Shown: positions 26,497 to 36,969 of the stretch, piece by piece
Layout of the letters: the number at the start of each line of letters is the position of its first letter
Numbering within the stretch: the stretch's first letter is position 1
Assembly (NCBI GenBank): GCA_963921335.3
Contig: CAWUFC020000002.1
Span: 620,001 to 684,000 of the forward strand
Direction of reading: 5' to 3'
DNA: 64,000 nt
From: CAWUFC02 sp963921335
Lineage (GTDB): Bacteria > Pseudomonadota > Gammaproteobacteria > Pseudomonadales > Halieaceae
Program-made: the position numbers and the translations under genes
The notes under the pieces: generated by a model
Seen by the model: only the letters and a program-made list of their open reading frames with translations
Told to the model about the DNA's origin: nothing
Database searches by the model: none

Positions 26497-27674
26497 ATGC
26501 GAACTCGGGCAAAACACTGTATCAACGCAGAGAGTCCACTCGCTTACTTCTTCGTGGCGATGATCGGCTGCGCCGGTCTGTTCTATATCAACATCACACC
26601 TGGCATAACCTCTGCGCTTGTCTCTGGCCTGGGCTTCAGTGACAGCCAAGCCGGATACATTCTTTCAGCCAACGGCACAGGTGGGCTCATCGGTGCAACG
26701 ATCGCCATTTTCGTCACCGGGCGAGTGCCATGGAAAGCTTTATGCCTGCCGGTACTAGCGCTGGCACTGCTGATTGAATTGGGCACAGCATCTATCGCAC
26801 ATGCCGATCTCATGGTGGCCTGGCGATTTCTCGCAGGGCTGTTCGGCGGCTGCGCTGTGGCCATTTCTTTCGCCTTGATGGGTCGCATGAAAAAGCCTGA
26901 CCGGGCCTTCGGTACACTTATTTTTTTACAGTTTGGTCTGGGTGGCCTGGTACTGACTTTCAGACCACACATCGAAGCAGTGCTAGGCCCTCATGGGTTG
27001 TTCTTTACCACAGCTGCTTTAATCACCACCGCGCTAACAGTGGCTATTTTTCTGCCAGGAGACGCCACCGAGACTGGGAATAAACCTGAATCGGGCGAAA
27101 CTAAAAGTCTGCTCGGCATACCCATCCTCAGCCTTGCGCTGCTGGCCTGTGTATGTCTATTTCAGGCCGGTTGTTTGGTATTTGGGCATATCTCGAGCGG
27201 ATGGCCGTGACCACTGGCGCAGACTCGCACTGGGTCAGCCAGGTGGTAGGGAATGCCGCCTATCTTGGGATTGTTGGCGCTTTGATACCGATCTGGATCG
27301 GCGATAGATATGGTCGCAAACCCATGGTGGTCGCCGGAGTACTACTGATCATTGTCGGTATGGCTCTGCTCAAGTACGCAGAGAATCAGGCGCTCTACAT
27401 CACCAGCAATGTCATCCTGAATATCGCATGGTCATCGACCATTGCCTATCTACTTGCCGCTGCTGCTTCCAGCGAGACATCTGGGCGGGCCGCTGTTTCG
27501 GCAGGTGTCGCCTCAAAACTGGGCATCGCCGCGGGCCCGCTGATCGCTGCCGCTGTTTTGACAACAGGTAGTGACAGTTTTGACAACGTCATCTATGTAG
27601 GCATGCTTATCAGTGTGCTGTGCCTGGCGCTGTCGTGGTCCACGCTTAAAAGAACGGAAGATTCACAAGCTTAG
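26497..27674 (+). pseudogene. MFS transporter with a 1-nt frameshift
   Basis: ATG at 26497. The first frame encodes six transmembrane helices and a hydrophilic linker (ATETGNKPESGETKSLLG), entering helix 7 as ACVCLFQAG before running out of frame to a TGA. The second frame resumes at FGIWAYLERMAV and finishes helices 7-12 ending LKRTEDSQA. One missing base near 27169-27175 (for example GGTTGTTT for GGTTTGTTT) reconciles them, giving about 392 residues. It resembles the MFS gene at 17483. It is the last gene of the TonB receptor/sulfotransferase unit. Confidence 0.8.
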
Positions 27675-27743
27675 CGTGCTGAAGCGCGGTATCGATGCCG
27701 GCGCAATTGACTCGCGTCGGACCGAACTCCGGTTTATCGCCTT

Positions 27744-27770
27744 AAAAATGGCTCGAAAAAGGGAGCCATT
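27744..27770 (-). terminator. Rho-independent terminator after the amidase gene
   Basis: Read on the minus strand, AATGGCTC pairs with GAGCCATT (8 bp) across an 8-nt loop, and the stem ends in a run of five T. It lies 23 nt after the stop of the gene at 27793. Confidence 0.8.
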
Positions 27771-27792
27771 GTATTGACTATTGTTTGAGCGG

Positions 27793-28809
27793 CTACTTGC
27801 CCTGATAAATGAGTTCCGGGTGAATACCCAACTGCTGCCGCTCAGGCAGTTTGGTATCAAACATGGTGAAGTTATAGATCTCTGCATTCCACGTATCGTA
27901 TCGGTCTAACACCCACTCGAGCTCGTTCCGGTCAGTATAGATAGTCCACAATGTTGGAAATACGTCATTGGCGTATGGGTCTATTTGGTCGCAACCCGCG
28001 AATATTGCAGCACCAGCACCTTTGATTGAAAGTTTAGCGGCCTCGTTATCTGTTACATTTCGTGTGTACATATCAGCCAATACTGCCTTAGCCCGCAAAC
28101 GTCGGTCGTAAGAGCGTATGGTAGCACCAGGTGCCGTTTGCTCTCTGTCCAGGATTAAGTGCGCAGCAAATTCAGGGTCGTTAGACATATAAGCTGTGCC
28201 TTCACCCTGATAAATCAACTTCTCGCCTCTCACAAACTCAACTACTGCGGTATTGCCTGCTCTATCGGCAAACTGGAAATGTGCCGGGGTAATGGCAGAA
28301 CAATGATCCATGTCGTTTGCAGGTGGTAATCCGCAGATACCTGTGTTGATCACGTCAATTTTCTGAATCGCTTCGATCACTTCAGGCACAGTTTCGTAAT
28401 TATCAACTGCCCATTCCGCAATTCTTGTCACATCAACGTCAATCTTGGCATCACTGGGCTTGGGGTATGAAGTATAAGCCGTATAGTCGGGCCCCAAATA
28501 AAGCAGATGCGCTTCCAAGCCTTTTTCGTTTATGGCTTCTGCAACTACTCTCGGCAGAAAGCTCTCAATTTTCATGGACGCGTATTTCGAGGTTGTTGTG
28601 AGCGCGACTTCCGAATCAGCATAAGTGTTCTTAATGCCAGCTCCGTCGCCGACGACTCTCGCATCGTCGTGCCCAAACCAGTCCATAGTACGAACCGATA
28701 TCGCCGCATCGCCGTTGTTGTAGACCGCCGTCGTACAAGCCAGCGCAATCCCTGCACCAAACCAGCCGATTGCTGCGATAGCTATTGATGAACACTTAAA
28801 CTTGGTCAT
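27793..28809 (-). CDS. Choloylglycine hydrolase/penicillin V acylase family amidase, exported
   Basis: 338 residues. A signal peptide (MTKFKCSSIAIAAIGWFGAGIALA) is followed immediately by Cys25 in CTTAVY, the N-terminal nucleophile that is exposed by processing in this Ntn-hydrolase family. Downstream are the conserved SVRTMDWF with the active-site Arg and Asp region, EAINEKGLEAHLLYL, and DRAGNTAVVEF. Enzymes of this family hydrolyse linear C-N amide bonds (bile salts, penicillin V, N-acyl homoserine lactones). The periplasmic form in Gram-negative bacteria is often active on long-chain acyl amides, but the substrate here is unknown. Confidence 0.92.
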   Translation of the reverse strand: MTKFKCSSIAIAAIGWFGAGIALACTTAVYNNGDAAISVRTMDWFGHDDARVVGDGAGIKNTYADSEVALTTTSKYASMKIESFLPRVVAEAINEKGLEAHLLYLGPDYTAYTSYPKPSDAKIDVDVTRIAEWAVDNYETVPEVIEAIQKIDVINTGICGLPPANDMDHCSAITPAHFQFADRAGNTAVVEFVRGEKLIYQGEGTAYMSNDPEFAAHLILDREQTAPGATIRSYDRRLRAKAVLADMYTRNVTDNEAAKLSIKGAGAAIFAGCDQIDPYANDVFPTLWTIYTDRNELEWVLDRYDTWNAEIYNFTMFDTKLPERQQLGIHPELIYQGK

Positions 28810-29244
28810 ATGAATCCTCGATAGTGTTGCTGGAGTTACAGGGGCAGCAGCTTAGGTATTGTGATGTCGTGACGCAGTATTCTTTTGCGACGCCCGTGGT
28901 TACCGAGTATCAATGGATCGGAGTCTCGCCGCAGCCAACTCAAACTGACTATTATGATAAACATAAATCCTGCGCCAGTCCGCTACAATCTCCTGGCCAC
29001 AAAAACCTGCTTCTGATCGTTAGCCACCAGAAATCGTGAGAAACAGCTGACCCAGTAAGGGAGAGCGAGATGTCGACGACCATGGCGTAGGATTGACAAC
29101 AATGCGGCTGCCTTACGTAGGGCCGGCCTCCCGGTTGTGACCCCTTCGGGGCAGCACTCGCTAACGCTCTGCTGTCCAAACTGCTCCTATGGTCGCAGTT
29201 TGTCGAACCGGAATTGCTTCAAATCCCGAGCTCGAGGTATAAAC
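28810..29244. other. Intergenic region without a supported gene
   Basis: About 435 bp between the amidase start and the terminator next to tRNA-Ser. All frames are broken or lack a plausible gene. It contains GC-rich stretches capable of local pairing, for example ACCCCTTCGGGG near 29139-29150, and TTCAAATCCCGAGCTCGAGG near 29217-29236, which resembles a tRNA T-arm fragment but has no surrounding tRNA. I see no rRNA, riboswitch or protein gene. Confidence 0.6.
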
Positions 29245-29273
29245 AAAAAAGCCCCGCAAAGCGGGGCTTTTTT
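29245..29273. terminator. Bidirectional terminator downstream of tRNA-Ser
   Basis: AAAAAAGCCCCGC, loop AAA, GCGGGGCTTTTTT: a 7-bp GC-rich stem flanked by A and T tracts, symmetric on both strands. It lies 11 nt beyond the 3' end of the tRNA-Ser gene. Confidence 0.9.
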
Positions 29274-29284
29274 GTTTATATGGC

Positions 29285-29370
29285 GGAGAGCGAGGGATTC
29301 GAACCCTCGATAGGGATCAACCTATACACCCTTAGCAGGGGTGCGCCTTCAGCCACTCGGCCAGCTCTCC
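29285..29370 (-). tRNA. tRNA-Ser(GCU)
   Basis: Read on the minus strand, the acceptor arms GGAGAGC and GCTCTCC pair. The D-arm has GGCCGAGTGGCTGAAGGC, the anticodon stem CACCC/GGGTG encloses the loop CTGCTAA with anticodon GCT, a long class II variable arm follows, and the T-loop is GGTTCGAATCC. It reads AGC and AGU codons. It lies downstream of csrA, matching the alaS-lysC-csrA-tRNA-Ser order of Pseudomonas-type gammaproteobacteria. The CCA end is not encoded. Confidence 0.97.
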
Positions 29371-29458
29371 GTAGGTTGTCTCACCGGGCGCCAAATGGCC
29401 CACTGCGAGAGCGCGGCATGATACCACAAAGCGCGGAAATTCAAAGGGTTGGAGGCGC

Positions 29459-29647
29459 TTATTCGCCCTGTTCGGACGGTTCGTCTTCGTCCTGAATGCG
29501 GTTGTAGATTTCTTCTCGATGCACAGCCACGTGTTTGGGTGCATTCACCCCCAGGCGTACCTGGTTTCCCTTCACACCGAGCACGGTAACAGTTACTTCG
29601 CCACCAACCATCAGGGTCTCGCCAACACGGCGGGTCAATATCAACAT
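29459..29647 (-). CDS. csrA: Carbon storage regulator CsrA
   Basis: 62 residues, the usual length. The sequence MLILTRRVGETLMVG, GNQVRLGVNAPKHVAVHREEIY is diagnostic for CsrA/RsmA, including the RNA-binding Leu4 and Arg44 region. CsrA is a dimeric RNA-binding protein that controls translation by binding GGA-containing loops. It lies downstream of lysC on the same strand, as in Pseudomonas. Confidence 0.98.
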   Translation of the reverse strand: MLILTRRVGETLMVGGEVTVTVLGVKGNQVRLGVNAPKHVAVHREEIYNRIQDEDEPSEQGE

Positions 29648-29756
29648 AGCTGCTTCCTGGCATTACCGGGCCGCCAAGGTCCTCTGGGCGGCAACAATAG
29701 TACTGGTTAAGTATTGTTCAGATCTGGAGTTTTGCAAACTTCGGTTCGAGCGGGTA

Positions 29757-30989
29757 CTACTCTTCAGCTGCGTCCTGATCGAGTCCGAACTCCGAATGCA
29801 GTGAGCGAACCGCCAATTCCAGGAATTTCTCATCTATCACCACAGAGATTTTTATCTCCGAAGTGGTGATCATCTGGATATTAATGCCTACCTCCGCAAG
29901 GGCTGCAAACATCTGGCTGGCTACGCCGGCGTGACTGCGCATACCAACCCCTACCAGTGACACCTTGGCGATCTTGTCATCGGTACGCAATTCACGGGCA
30001 TTCAACTCGCCGGCCACCCTTTCGACAATAGCAGCAGCCTTTTCCATGTCATTACGATGCACGGTAAAGGTGAAGTCGGTGCTTTTGTCCTCAGCGATGT
30101 TCTGCACGATCACATCTACTTCTACATTGGCTGCACCGATGGGGCCCAAAATCTTGTGGGCAACGCCGGGGGTATCGGGCACACCCAGCACGGTGATCTT
30201 GGCTTCGTCGCGGGTAAAGGCAATGCCTGCAATAGTTGGGGCTTCCATATCGCTTTCTTCCTCAGTTCGGATCAGGGTGCCAGGGCCATCCTGGAAGCTG
30301 TGCAGCACCCGCAAGGGAACATTGTATTTGCCGGCGAACTCCACCGAGCGAATTTGCAGCACCTTGGAACCCATACTGGCCATTTCCAGCATCTCTTCAA
30401 AGGTGATGGTATCAAGGCGACGGGCGCCATCGACCATGCGCGGATCAGTGGTATACACACCATCCACGTCGGTATAAATCTGGCATTCATCGGCCTTGAG
30501 AGCGGCGGCCAGGGCTGCCGCCGTGGTATCAGAGCCACCGCGACCCAGGGTTGTGATATTGCCCCGCTCATCCACACCCTGGAAACCTGCCACGACAATG
30601 ATATTGCCGGCGTCCAGATCGGCATGCAGGCGGGCATCGTCAATTTCTTTAATGCGAGCCTTGGTATGGGCATCGTCGGTCAGAATACGTACCTGGCTAC
30701 CGTTGTAAGACTTGGCGGGAACACCACGCTTGGCCAGGGCCATACTCAACAGCGCTGTGGTCACCTGCTCGCCGGTGCTCACCAGCACATCCATCTCGCG
30801 GGGTACCGGGTTGTCCTGAATTTCATGGGCAAGGCCAATCAAGCGATTGGTTTCGCCAGACATAGCGGACACCACAACCACCAGGCTGTGCCCTTCCTCT
30901 CTAAAACGCACTAACTTGTCGGCAACCGCTTCGATCTTCTCGATGCTGCCCACAGAGGTGCCGCCAAATTTTTGAACGATCAAACTCAT
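29757..30989 (-). CDS. lysC: Aspartate kinase
   Basis: 410 residues, length of the Pseudomonas/Bacillus-type monofunctional aspartokinase with two C-terminal ACT domains. Kinase motifs are VQKFGGTSVGS at the N-terminus, STGEQVTTALLSMAL, and TLGRGGSDTTAAALAAAL near residue 145. The ACT region begins near residue 265 (EAKITVLGVPDTPGVAHKILGPI) and again near 345 (KVSLVGVGMRSHAGVASQMF). It phosphorylates aspartate at the entry of the lysine, threonine and methionine pathways, with feedback through the ACT domains. No lysine riboswitch is evident upstream. Confidence 0.98.
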   Translation of the reverse strand: MSLIVQKFGGTSVGSIEKIEAVADKLVRFREEGHSLVVVVSAMSGETNRLIGLAHEIQDNPVPREMDVLVSTGEQVTTALLSMALAKRGVPAKSYNGSQVRILTDDAHTKARIKEIDDARLHADLDAGNIIVVAGFQGVDERGNITTLGRGGSDTTAAALAAALKADECQIYTDVDGVYTTDPRMVDGARRLDTITFEEMLEMASMGSKVLQIRSVEFAGKYNVPLRVLHSFQDGPGTLIRTEEESDMEAPTIAGIAFTRDEAKITVLGVPDTPGVAHKILGPIGAANVEVDVIVQNIAEDKSTDFTFTVHRNDMEKAAAIVERVAGELNARELRTDDKIAKVSLVGVGMRSHAGVASQMFAALAEVGINIQMITTSEIKISVVIDEKFLELAVRSLHSEFGLDQDAAEE

Positions 30990-31101
30990 GGGTTGTACTT
31001 GGGTTGGCCCCTTGGAGGGGGCGTAAAAAAGGGGGCGTATTAAACACTAAAACGCTTTTAAATTAAAGGCTTAGGTGGGCAAGTAACGGTGTTTAACAGA
31101 G

Positions 31102-31461
31102 CTAGTGCAGGACAGATAGCTCAGCACTGGCTTTCTGCAGGTTTTTGTCGCGAGTAACGAGGCCCACGCCCTGCTCGATAAAGACAGACGCGAGAAGATG
31201 ACAGTCAATAAAGCCAACACCCCGCCCCATCAGTCGTTTGTGTTCTATAAAACTCAGTACCTCTGCATCGGACGCGGTTTTGATCATTGGCAACTGCAGC
31301 AACTCTTCGAGTATCTCTTCCCGATTTTCAAGATTGCCACAGGCGAGTTCGCCGATGACCAGTGGATGAATCAAGACCTGATTGGCATCCAATAACTCGA
31401 CAAGCTTCGAATCACCTTGACGTAGATGATTGATCCAAACGGATGTGTCGACCAGCACCAT
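31102..31461 (-). CDS. vapC: PIN-domain toxin, VapC type
   Basis: 119 residues. The PIN acidic residues are visible: Asp5 in LVDTSVWI, the Glu in VIGELACGN near residue 38, and Asp in VGFIDCHLLA near residue 86, with a final TRDKNL. VapC toxins are Mg-dependent ribonucleases usually directed at tRNA or rRNA. It starts 7 nt after the antitoxin stop. The pair stands between alaS and lysC, a position that is empty in the common gammaproteobacterial order, so it is likely an insertion. Confidence 0.92.
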   Translation of the reverse strand: MVLVDTSVWINHLRQGDSKLVELLDANQVLIHPLVIGELACGNLENREEILEELLQLPMIKTASDAEVLSFIEHKRLMGRGVGFIDCHLLASVFIEQGVGLVTRDKNLQKASAELSVLH

Positions 31462-31468
31462 GGCAAAC

Positions 31469-31660
31469 CTACCTGCGGCGAGGCACTTTTAAGTTGGGCT
31501 CACTACCGCCTAGAAGGGCTAGCCTGCGGGCACTTTCACGCTGAACGAGCGCCTCAAGCCCGGCGCGCACTAGTTGAGTCTTTTCCTTTATGCCCGTCAG
31601 GCGCTGAGCCTGTGCAAGCAATTCATCATCGATATTCAACGTAGTTCTCACGGCTGACAC
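31469..31660 (-). CDS. vapB: VapB-type antitoxin
   Basis: 63 residues, GTG start at 31660 (no in-frame ATG; an in-frame TAG precedes it directly). The N-terminal RTTLNIDDELLAQAQRLTGIKEKTQLVRAGLEAL is the ribbon-helix-helix pattern of the VapB/DUF2191 antitoxins, and the basic, likely disordered C-terminus (NLKVPRRR) would bind the toxin. A perfect 8-bp palindrome TATGCATA at 31662-31669 directly before the start is a candidate autoregulatory operator. Confidence 0.9.
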   Translation of the reverse strand: MSAVRTTLNIDDELLAQAQRLTGIKEKTQLVRAGLEALVQRESARRLALLGGSEPNLKVPRRR

Positions 31661-31769
31661 CTATGCATACATAATGACACATCTATATGCCGGATATGAT
31701 GCTACTTTTCATCGAATGCAGTCAATCTGAAGATGTGCGGGAGCAGAGCAGGAAAGCAAAGATCGATAA

Positions 31770-31811
31770 GGGGTCAGAGCCCTTTTGAAAAGCGAAAAGG
31801 GGTCTGACCCC
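31770..31811. repeat. REP-like long inverted repeat (GGGGTCAGA hairpin)
   Basis: Arms of 17 nt at 31770-31786 and 31795-31811 pair with a single G-G mismatch around an 8-nt loop. The outer sequence GGGGTCAGA...TCTGACCCC is, from memory, the end sequence repeatedly found in REP/BIME elements associated with RAYT (TnpA-REP) transposases in many Gram-negative bacteria. No transposase is in the window. It lies between alaS and vapB and has no U-tract on either side, so it is not a standard terminator. Confidence 0.6.
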
Positions 31812-31849
31812 CGCTATTGACCAGGAGCAGACCCTTCAGGGGTGAGAAA

Positions 31850-34444
<2,595 letters not shown>

Positions 34445-34447
34445 GGC

Positions 34448-34804
34448 TTACTTCAGGTTATCGGTCATGCGCTCTTCAGCGAGGTTGCGCCCGGCCAGGA
34501 TATGCAGGTGCAGGTGATGAATCGTCATGCCGGCGGCTTCGCCGTTATTGACCACCAGATTAAAGGCATCGGCAACGCCCAGTTGCTCTGCGATCTTGCC
34601 CACAGTCAGCATCAGGTGCCCCAGCAGGGCCTGATCTTCAGCTTCGGCATCAGACAATTTGGGAATCGGCTTGCGCGGAATCACCAACACATGCACCGGC
34701 GCCTGCGGGTTGATGTCATGAATCGCTACACAGTGTTCATCTTCGTAGATGAACTCGCTGGGAATCTCACCACTGATGATTTTTGCAAAAATAGTGTCGG
34801 CCAT
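34448..34804 (-). CDS. hinT: HIT family nucleotide-binding hydrolase (HinT-like)
   Basis: 118 residues. DTIFAKIISGEIPSEFIYEDE at the N-terminus and MTIHHLHLHILAGR at the C-terminus give the histidine triad (HxHxHxx) of the HinT branch; the middle His is the nucleophile for purine phosphoramidate hydrolysis. It lies 3 nt upstream of alaS and 3 nt downstream of the Trm112-like gene on the same strand, so all three are probably cotranscribed. Confidence 0.96.
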   Translation of the reverse strand: MADTIFAKIISGEIPSEFIYEDEHCVAIHDINPQAPVHVLVIPRKPIPKLSDAEAEDQALLGHLMLTVGKIAEQLGVADAFNLVVNNGEAAGMTIHHLHLHILAGRNLAEERMTDNLK

Positions 34805-34807
34805 GGT

Positions 34808-34993
34808 TTAGCCCAGTTTCTCATCGGCAGTCAGCTGACGCGCTTCGGTTTCCAGCATCACCGGAATACCGTCGCGCACCGGGTAGGCCAGGCCGCTGGC
34901 CTTACAGACCAGTTCCTGCTTGTCTTCGTCGTATTCGAGAGGTGCTTTGCTCACCGGGCAAACCAGGATGCTCAGCAGTTTTTTATCCAGCAT
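34808..34993 (-). CDS. Trm112/YcaR family protein
   Basis: 61 residues. LLSILVCPVSKAPLEY...ELVCKASGLAYPVRDGIPVML is the small zinc-ribbon-like Trm112 fold; only some of the zinc cysteines remain (Cys12 and Cys30), as is usual in bacterial YcaR. In other organisms Trm112 activates methyltransferases; the bacterial role is not well defined. It is first in a three-gene unit with hinT and alaS. Confidence 0.95.
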   Translation of the reverse strand: MLDKKLLSILVCPVSKAPLEYDEDKQELVCKASGLAYPVRDGIPVMLETEARQLTADEKLG

Positions 34994-35041
34994 GGGTGAC
35001 TCGTTAAGTGCACTAAATCAGGGCGCGCATTATAAGCCCTT

Positions 35042-35836
35042 TCAGGGCATAGGTGGTACCAGCAACTGAGGATCCACCCAGTGTTTGCGCCATTTCATGC
35101 GCCAGTCCAGGTGGGCCCCGGTGGCTCGCCCGGTGGCGCCTATTTCGCCAATTTTATCGCCGGGTCGCACTGCCTGCCCCACCACCGCATTCACCGCGCT
35201 CATATGCAGGAAGCTAGAGAACACCTGCATACCGTGATCAATAATGACGGTACCGCCGGAATAAAACAGATCACCTTCCGCCAGCACCACCACCCCCGCT
35301 GCCGGGGCGACCACCGGTGTGCCGGTGGGAGCTGCCACATCTACCCCGTAATGAGGTCGACCCGGTGTGCCGTTATAAATGCGCTGGCTGCCATAAACAC
35401 CGGATATCGGGCCTTGTGAAGGCCAAATAAAGCCGGCGCTAAAATAGGGAAACTCTGCGCTGCTGGCACGGGATTTGGTCACCAGCGCCTGCTCCCGACG
35501 AATTCGGGCCAGGTGCTCCTCTCCCGGGGTGACGGTCTTCTGGGGTACCCCCTCAATACGCTGTAAGCGATACTCTCGCGGACTGACACTCAGGCTTTGC
35601 CAGCAGGAATCCGGCCCTTCTACCCGCAATACCTGTTCTGATTTGGCATCGCGACCAAAGCCAAACACCACGGTGCCGTCTCCGGCAACGGACAGCTCCT
35701 CATCACCCAGGAATACCTTGTTGCCGGGTGCCACCTGGGCCCACACTAACGCACCCTGCTGAACCGGGCCGCTCAATTGCAGACAGGCCAGCGCCACCTG
35801 GGGTAAGCACAATGCTATGCACAGGGCTCGAAACAT
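35042..35836 (-). CDS. M23 family metallopeptidase (LytM domain), exported
   Basis: 264 residues from the ATG at 35836, which gives a compact signal peptide (MFRALCIALCLPQVALA); a GTG at 35857 is an alternative. The C-terminal half is the LytM/M23 fold: RPHYGVDVAAPTGTPVVAPAAGVVVLAEG carries the zinc HxxxD motif and GAHLDWRMKW the HxH-equivalent. Between them is FSSFLHMSAVNAVVGQAVRPGDKIGEIGATG. It is a probable peptidoglycan endopeptidase or an amidase activator. The substrate groove residues appear complete, so it may be catalytically active. Confidence 0.93.
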   Translation of the reverse strand: MFRALCIALCLPQVALACLQLSGPVQQGALVWAQVAPGNKVFLGDEELSVAGDGTVVFGFGRDAKSEQVLRVEGPDSCWQSLSVSPREYRLQRIEGVPQKTVTPGEEHLARIRREQALVTKSRASSAEFPYFSAGFIWPSQGPISGVYGSQRIYNGTPGRPHYGVDVAAPTGTPVVAPAAGVVVLAEGDLFYSGGTVIIDHGMQVFSSFLHMSAVNAVVGQAVRPGDKIGEIGATGRATGAHLDWRMKWRKHWVDPQLLVPPMP

Positions 35837-35860
35837 CCAAACCAGGCAGCACTCCACCGA

Positions 35861-36457
35861 TTATTGCTGAGGCGTTTGCGAGGCGATAAACTTGGCAAAA
35901 ATCTCGTTCACCGCGGCACTCAGGGTCTCTTCCATGTTCTGCATGGCCTTGGTGGTCAGTCGGCCCTTGGTCGTGCCCTGCCACACCAGCTTCCTGGCAT
36001 CGGGGTCAATCGCATCGATGATCAAGCGCCCCTCTGTGAACTGATCAATGCGGGTGGTATGGGTGGCTCTCCAACCGCCATAGTAGTACCCATCATAAAA
36101 GGGGTCGTAACCCACACCGCCGTATCCGGTGGGCACTGAGCGGCTCTGGATTTTCTCCTGGGTCTCAATCGAGAAGTTGATGAGAATATCGGGATCGCGG
36201 CGGTCCTCTGTCATCCCCATAGACTGCAGCTGGGCCGCCACGGCATTGCGCAGGTAGGTCGTCTCCAAACTGCCGTAGTCCGCACCCTTGTCGGTGGCCA
36301 GATCCCTGAGGAAGGCATAGGTGTAATAAGAGGACAGATCGGCACTTGGGTCCACGTTAGAGGTTGTGGGGTCAGAGGCACAGCCGGCCAGCATCACTAC
36401 CAGCCCCAATGCACCCAGCCAGAGCTTGGCCAGGCTTCCTGTATGTTTCCGATTCAT
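35861..36457 (-). CDS. DUF4136 lipoprotein
   Basis: 198 residues from the ATG at 36457, preceded by GAGGA 9 nt upstream; the longer frame to 36508 has no such site. The N-terminus MNRKHTGSLAKLWLGALGLVVMLAGCASD has a lipobox (LAGC), so it is a lipid-anchored protein. The remainder matches DUF4136: YYTYAFLRD, DPDILINFSIETQEK and GRLIIDAIDPDARKLVWQGTTKGRL, with a Tyr/Gly-rich loop (GYGGVGYDPFYDGYYYGG). The family's function is unknown. The M23 peptidase gene follows after 24 nt. Confidence 0.9.
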   Translation of the reverse strand: MNRKHTGSLAKLWLGALGLVVMLAGCASDPTTSNVDPSADLSSYYTYAFLRDLATDKGADYGSLETTYLRNAVAAQLQSMGMTEDRRDPDILINFSIETQEKIQSRSVPTGYGGVGYDPFYDGYYYGGWRATHTTRIDQFTEGRLIIDAIDPDARKLVWQGTTKGRLTTKAMQNMEETLSAAVNEIFAKFIASQTPQQ

Positions 36458-36614
36458 GCGAAAAATCCTCGTCTGTCGAGCGTTCAGGTCTGTCAGCATT
36501 GTACACAAAGTCTTGCAGGAATCACGGCGGCTGATAGCACCCTGCCCTGAAATTCAGGTAGGGTAAGCAACTGTTACGCATCGTTTAAATGCTCTATCCA
36601 GGGAATAGCGAATC

Positions 36615-36887
36615 ATGTCCAATCAAGAACACACCGGCACCGGCCAGATACTGCTCGAACAGTTTGTAAAAGTTGATGTGCCTGAGCTGAAGAAGATCCA
36701 CAAAAGCGTCTCGGAAGGCCAAAAACTCTCTGCCGGTCAGCTGGAGGTGATGAAGCGCTACCTTGAGGAATCCCATGCCTTGTCCAAGTTTGTGCACGAG
36801 TTTCCTGAGTATGAGGATATTGTGATGGGATCCATTGAGGTGTACCACGAGATCACCGAGATGGCTCTGAAAAACGAAGGGGGCTGA
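36615..36887 (+). CDS. Small helical protein of unknown function
   Basis: 90 residues, ATG with AGGGAATAG upstream. The sequence is charged and predicted mostly alpha-helical (LKKIHKSVSEGQKLSAGQLEVMKRYLEESHALSKFV), with no signal peptide, membrane segment or recognisable motif. It is an isolated gene with about 100 bp of promoter space on its 5' side. I do not recognise it; conservation in relatives would decide whether it is real. Confidence 0.6.
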   Translation: MSNQEHTGTGQILLEQFVKVDVPELKKIHKSVSEGQKLSAGQLEVMKRYLEESHALSKFVHEFPEYEDIVMGSIEVYHEITEMALKNEGG

Positions 36888-36969
36888 TCAAAAACGGCAA
36901 CCTGTCGGCAGCGCCATTCAGTCGCTACTGCCACGGCCAGGTTAGCGGCCGCGGCAGCAGGTAGAGCAC

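Noticed and set aside
29214..29495. ORF containing AESEGFEPSI across the tRNA-Ser gene
   Set aside because: This peptide arises from reading through a tRNA gene in antisense and is a well-known spurious annotation; the tRNA and terminator explain the DNA.
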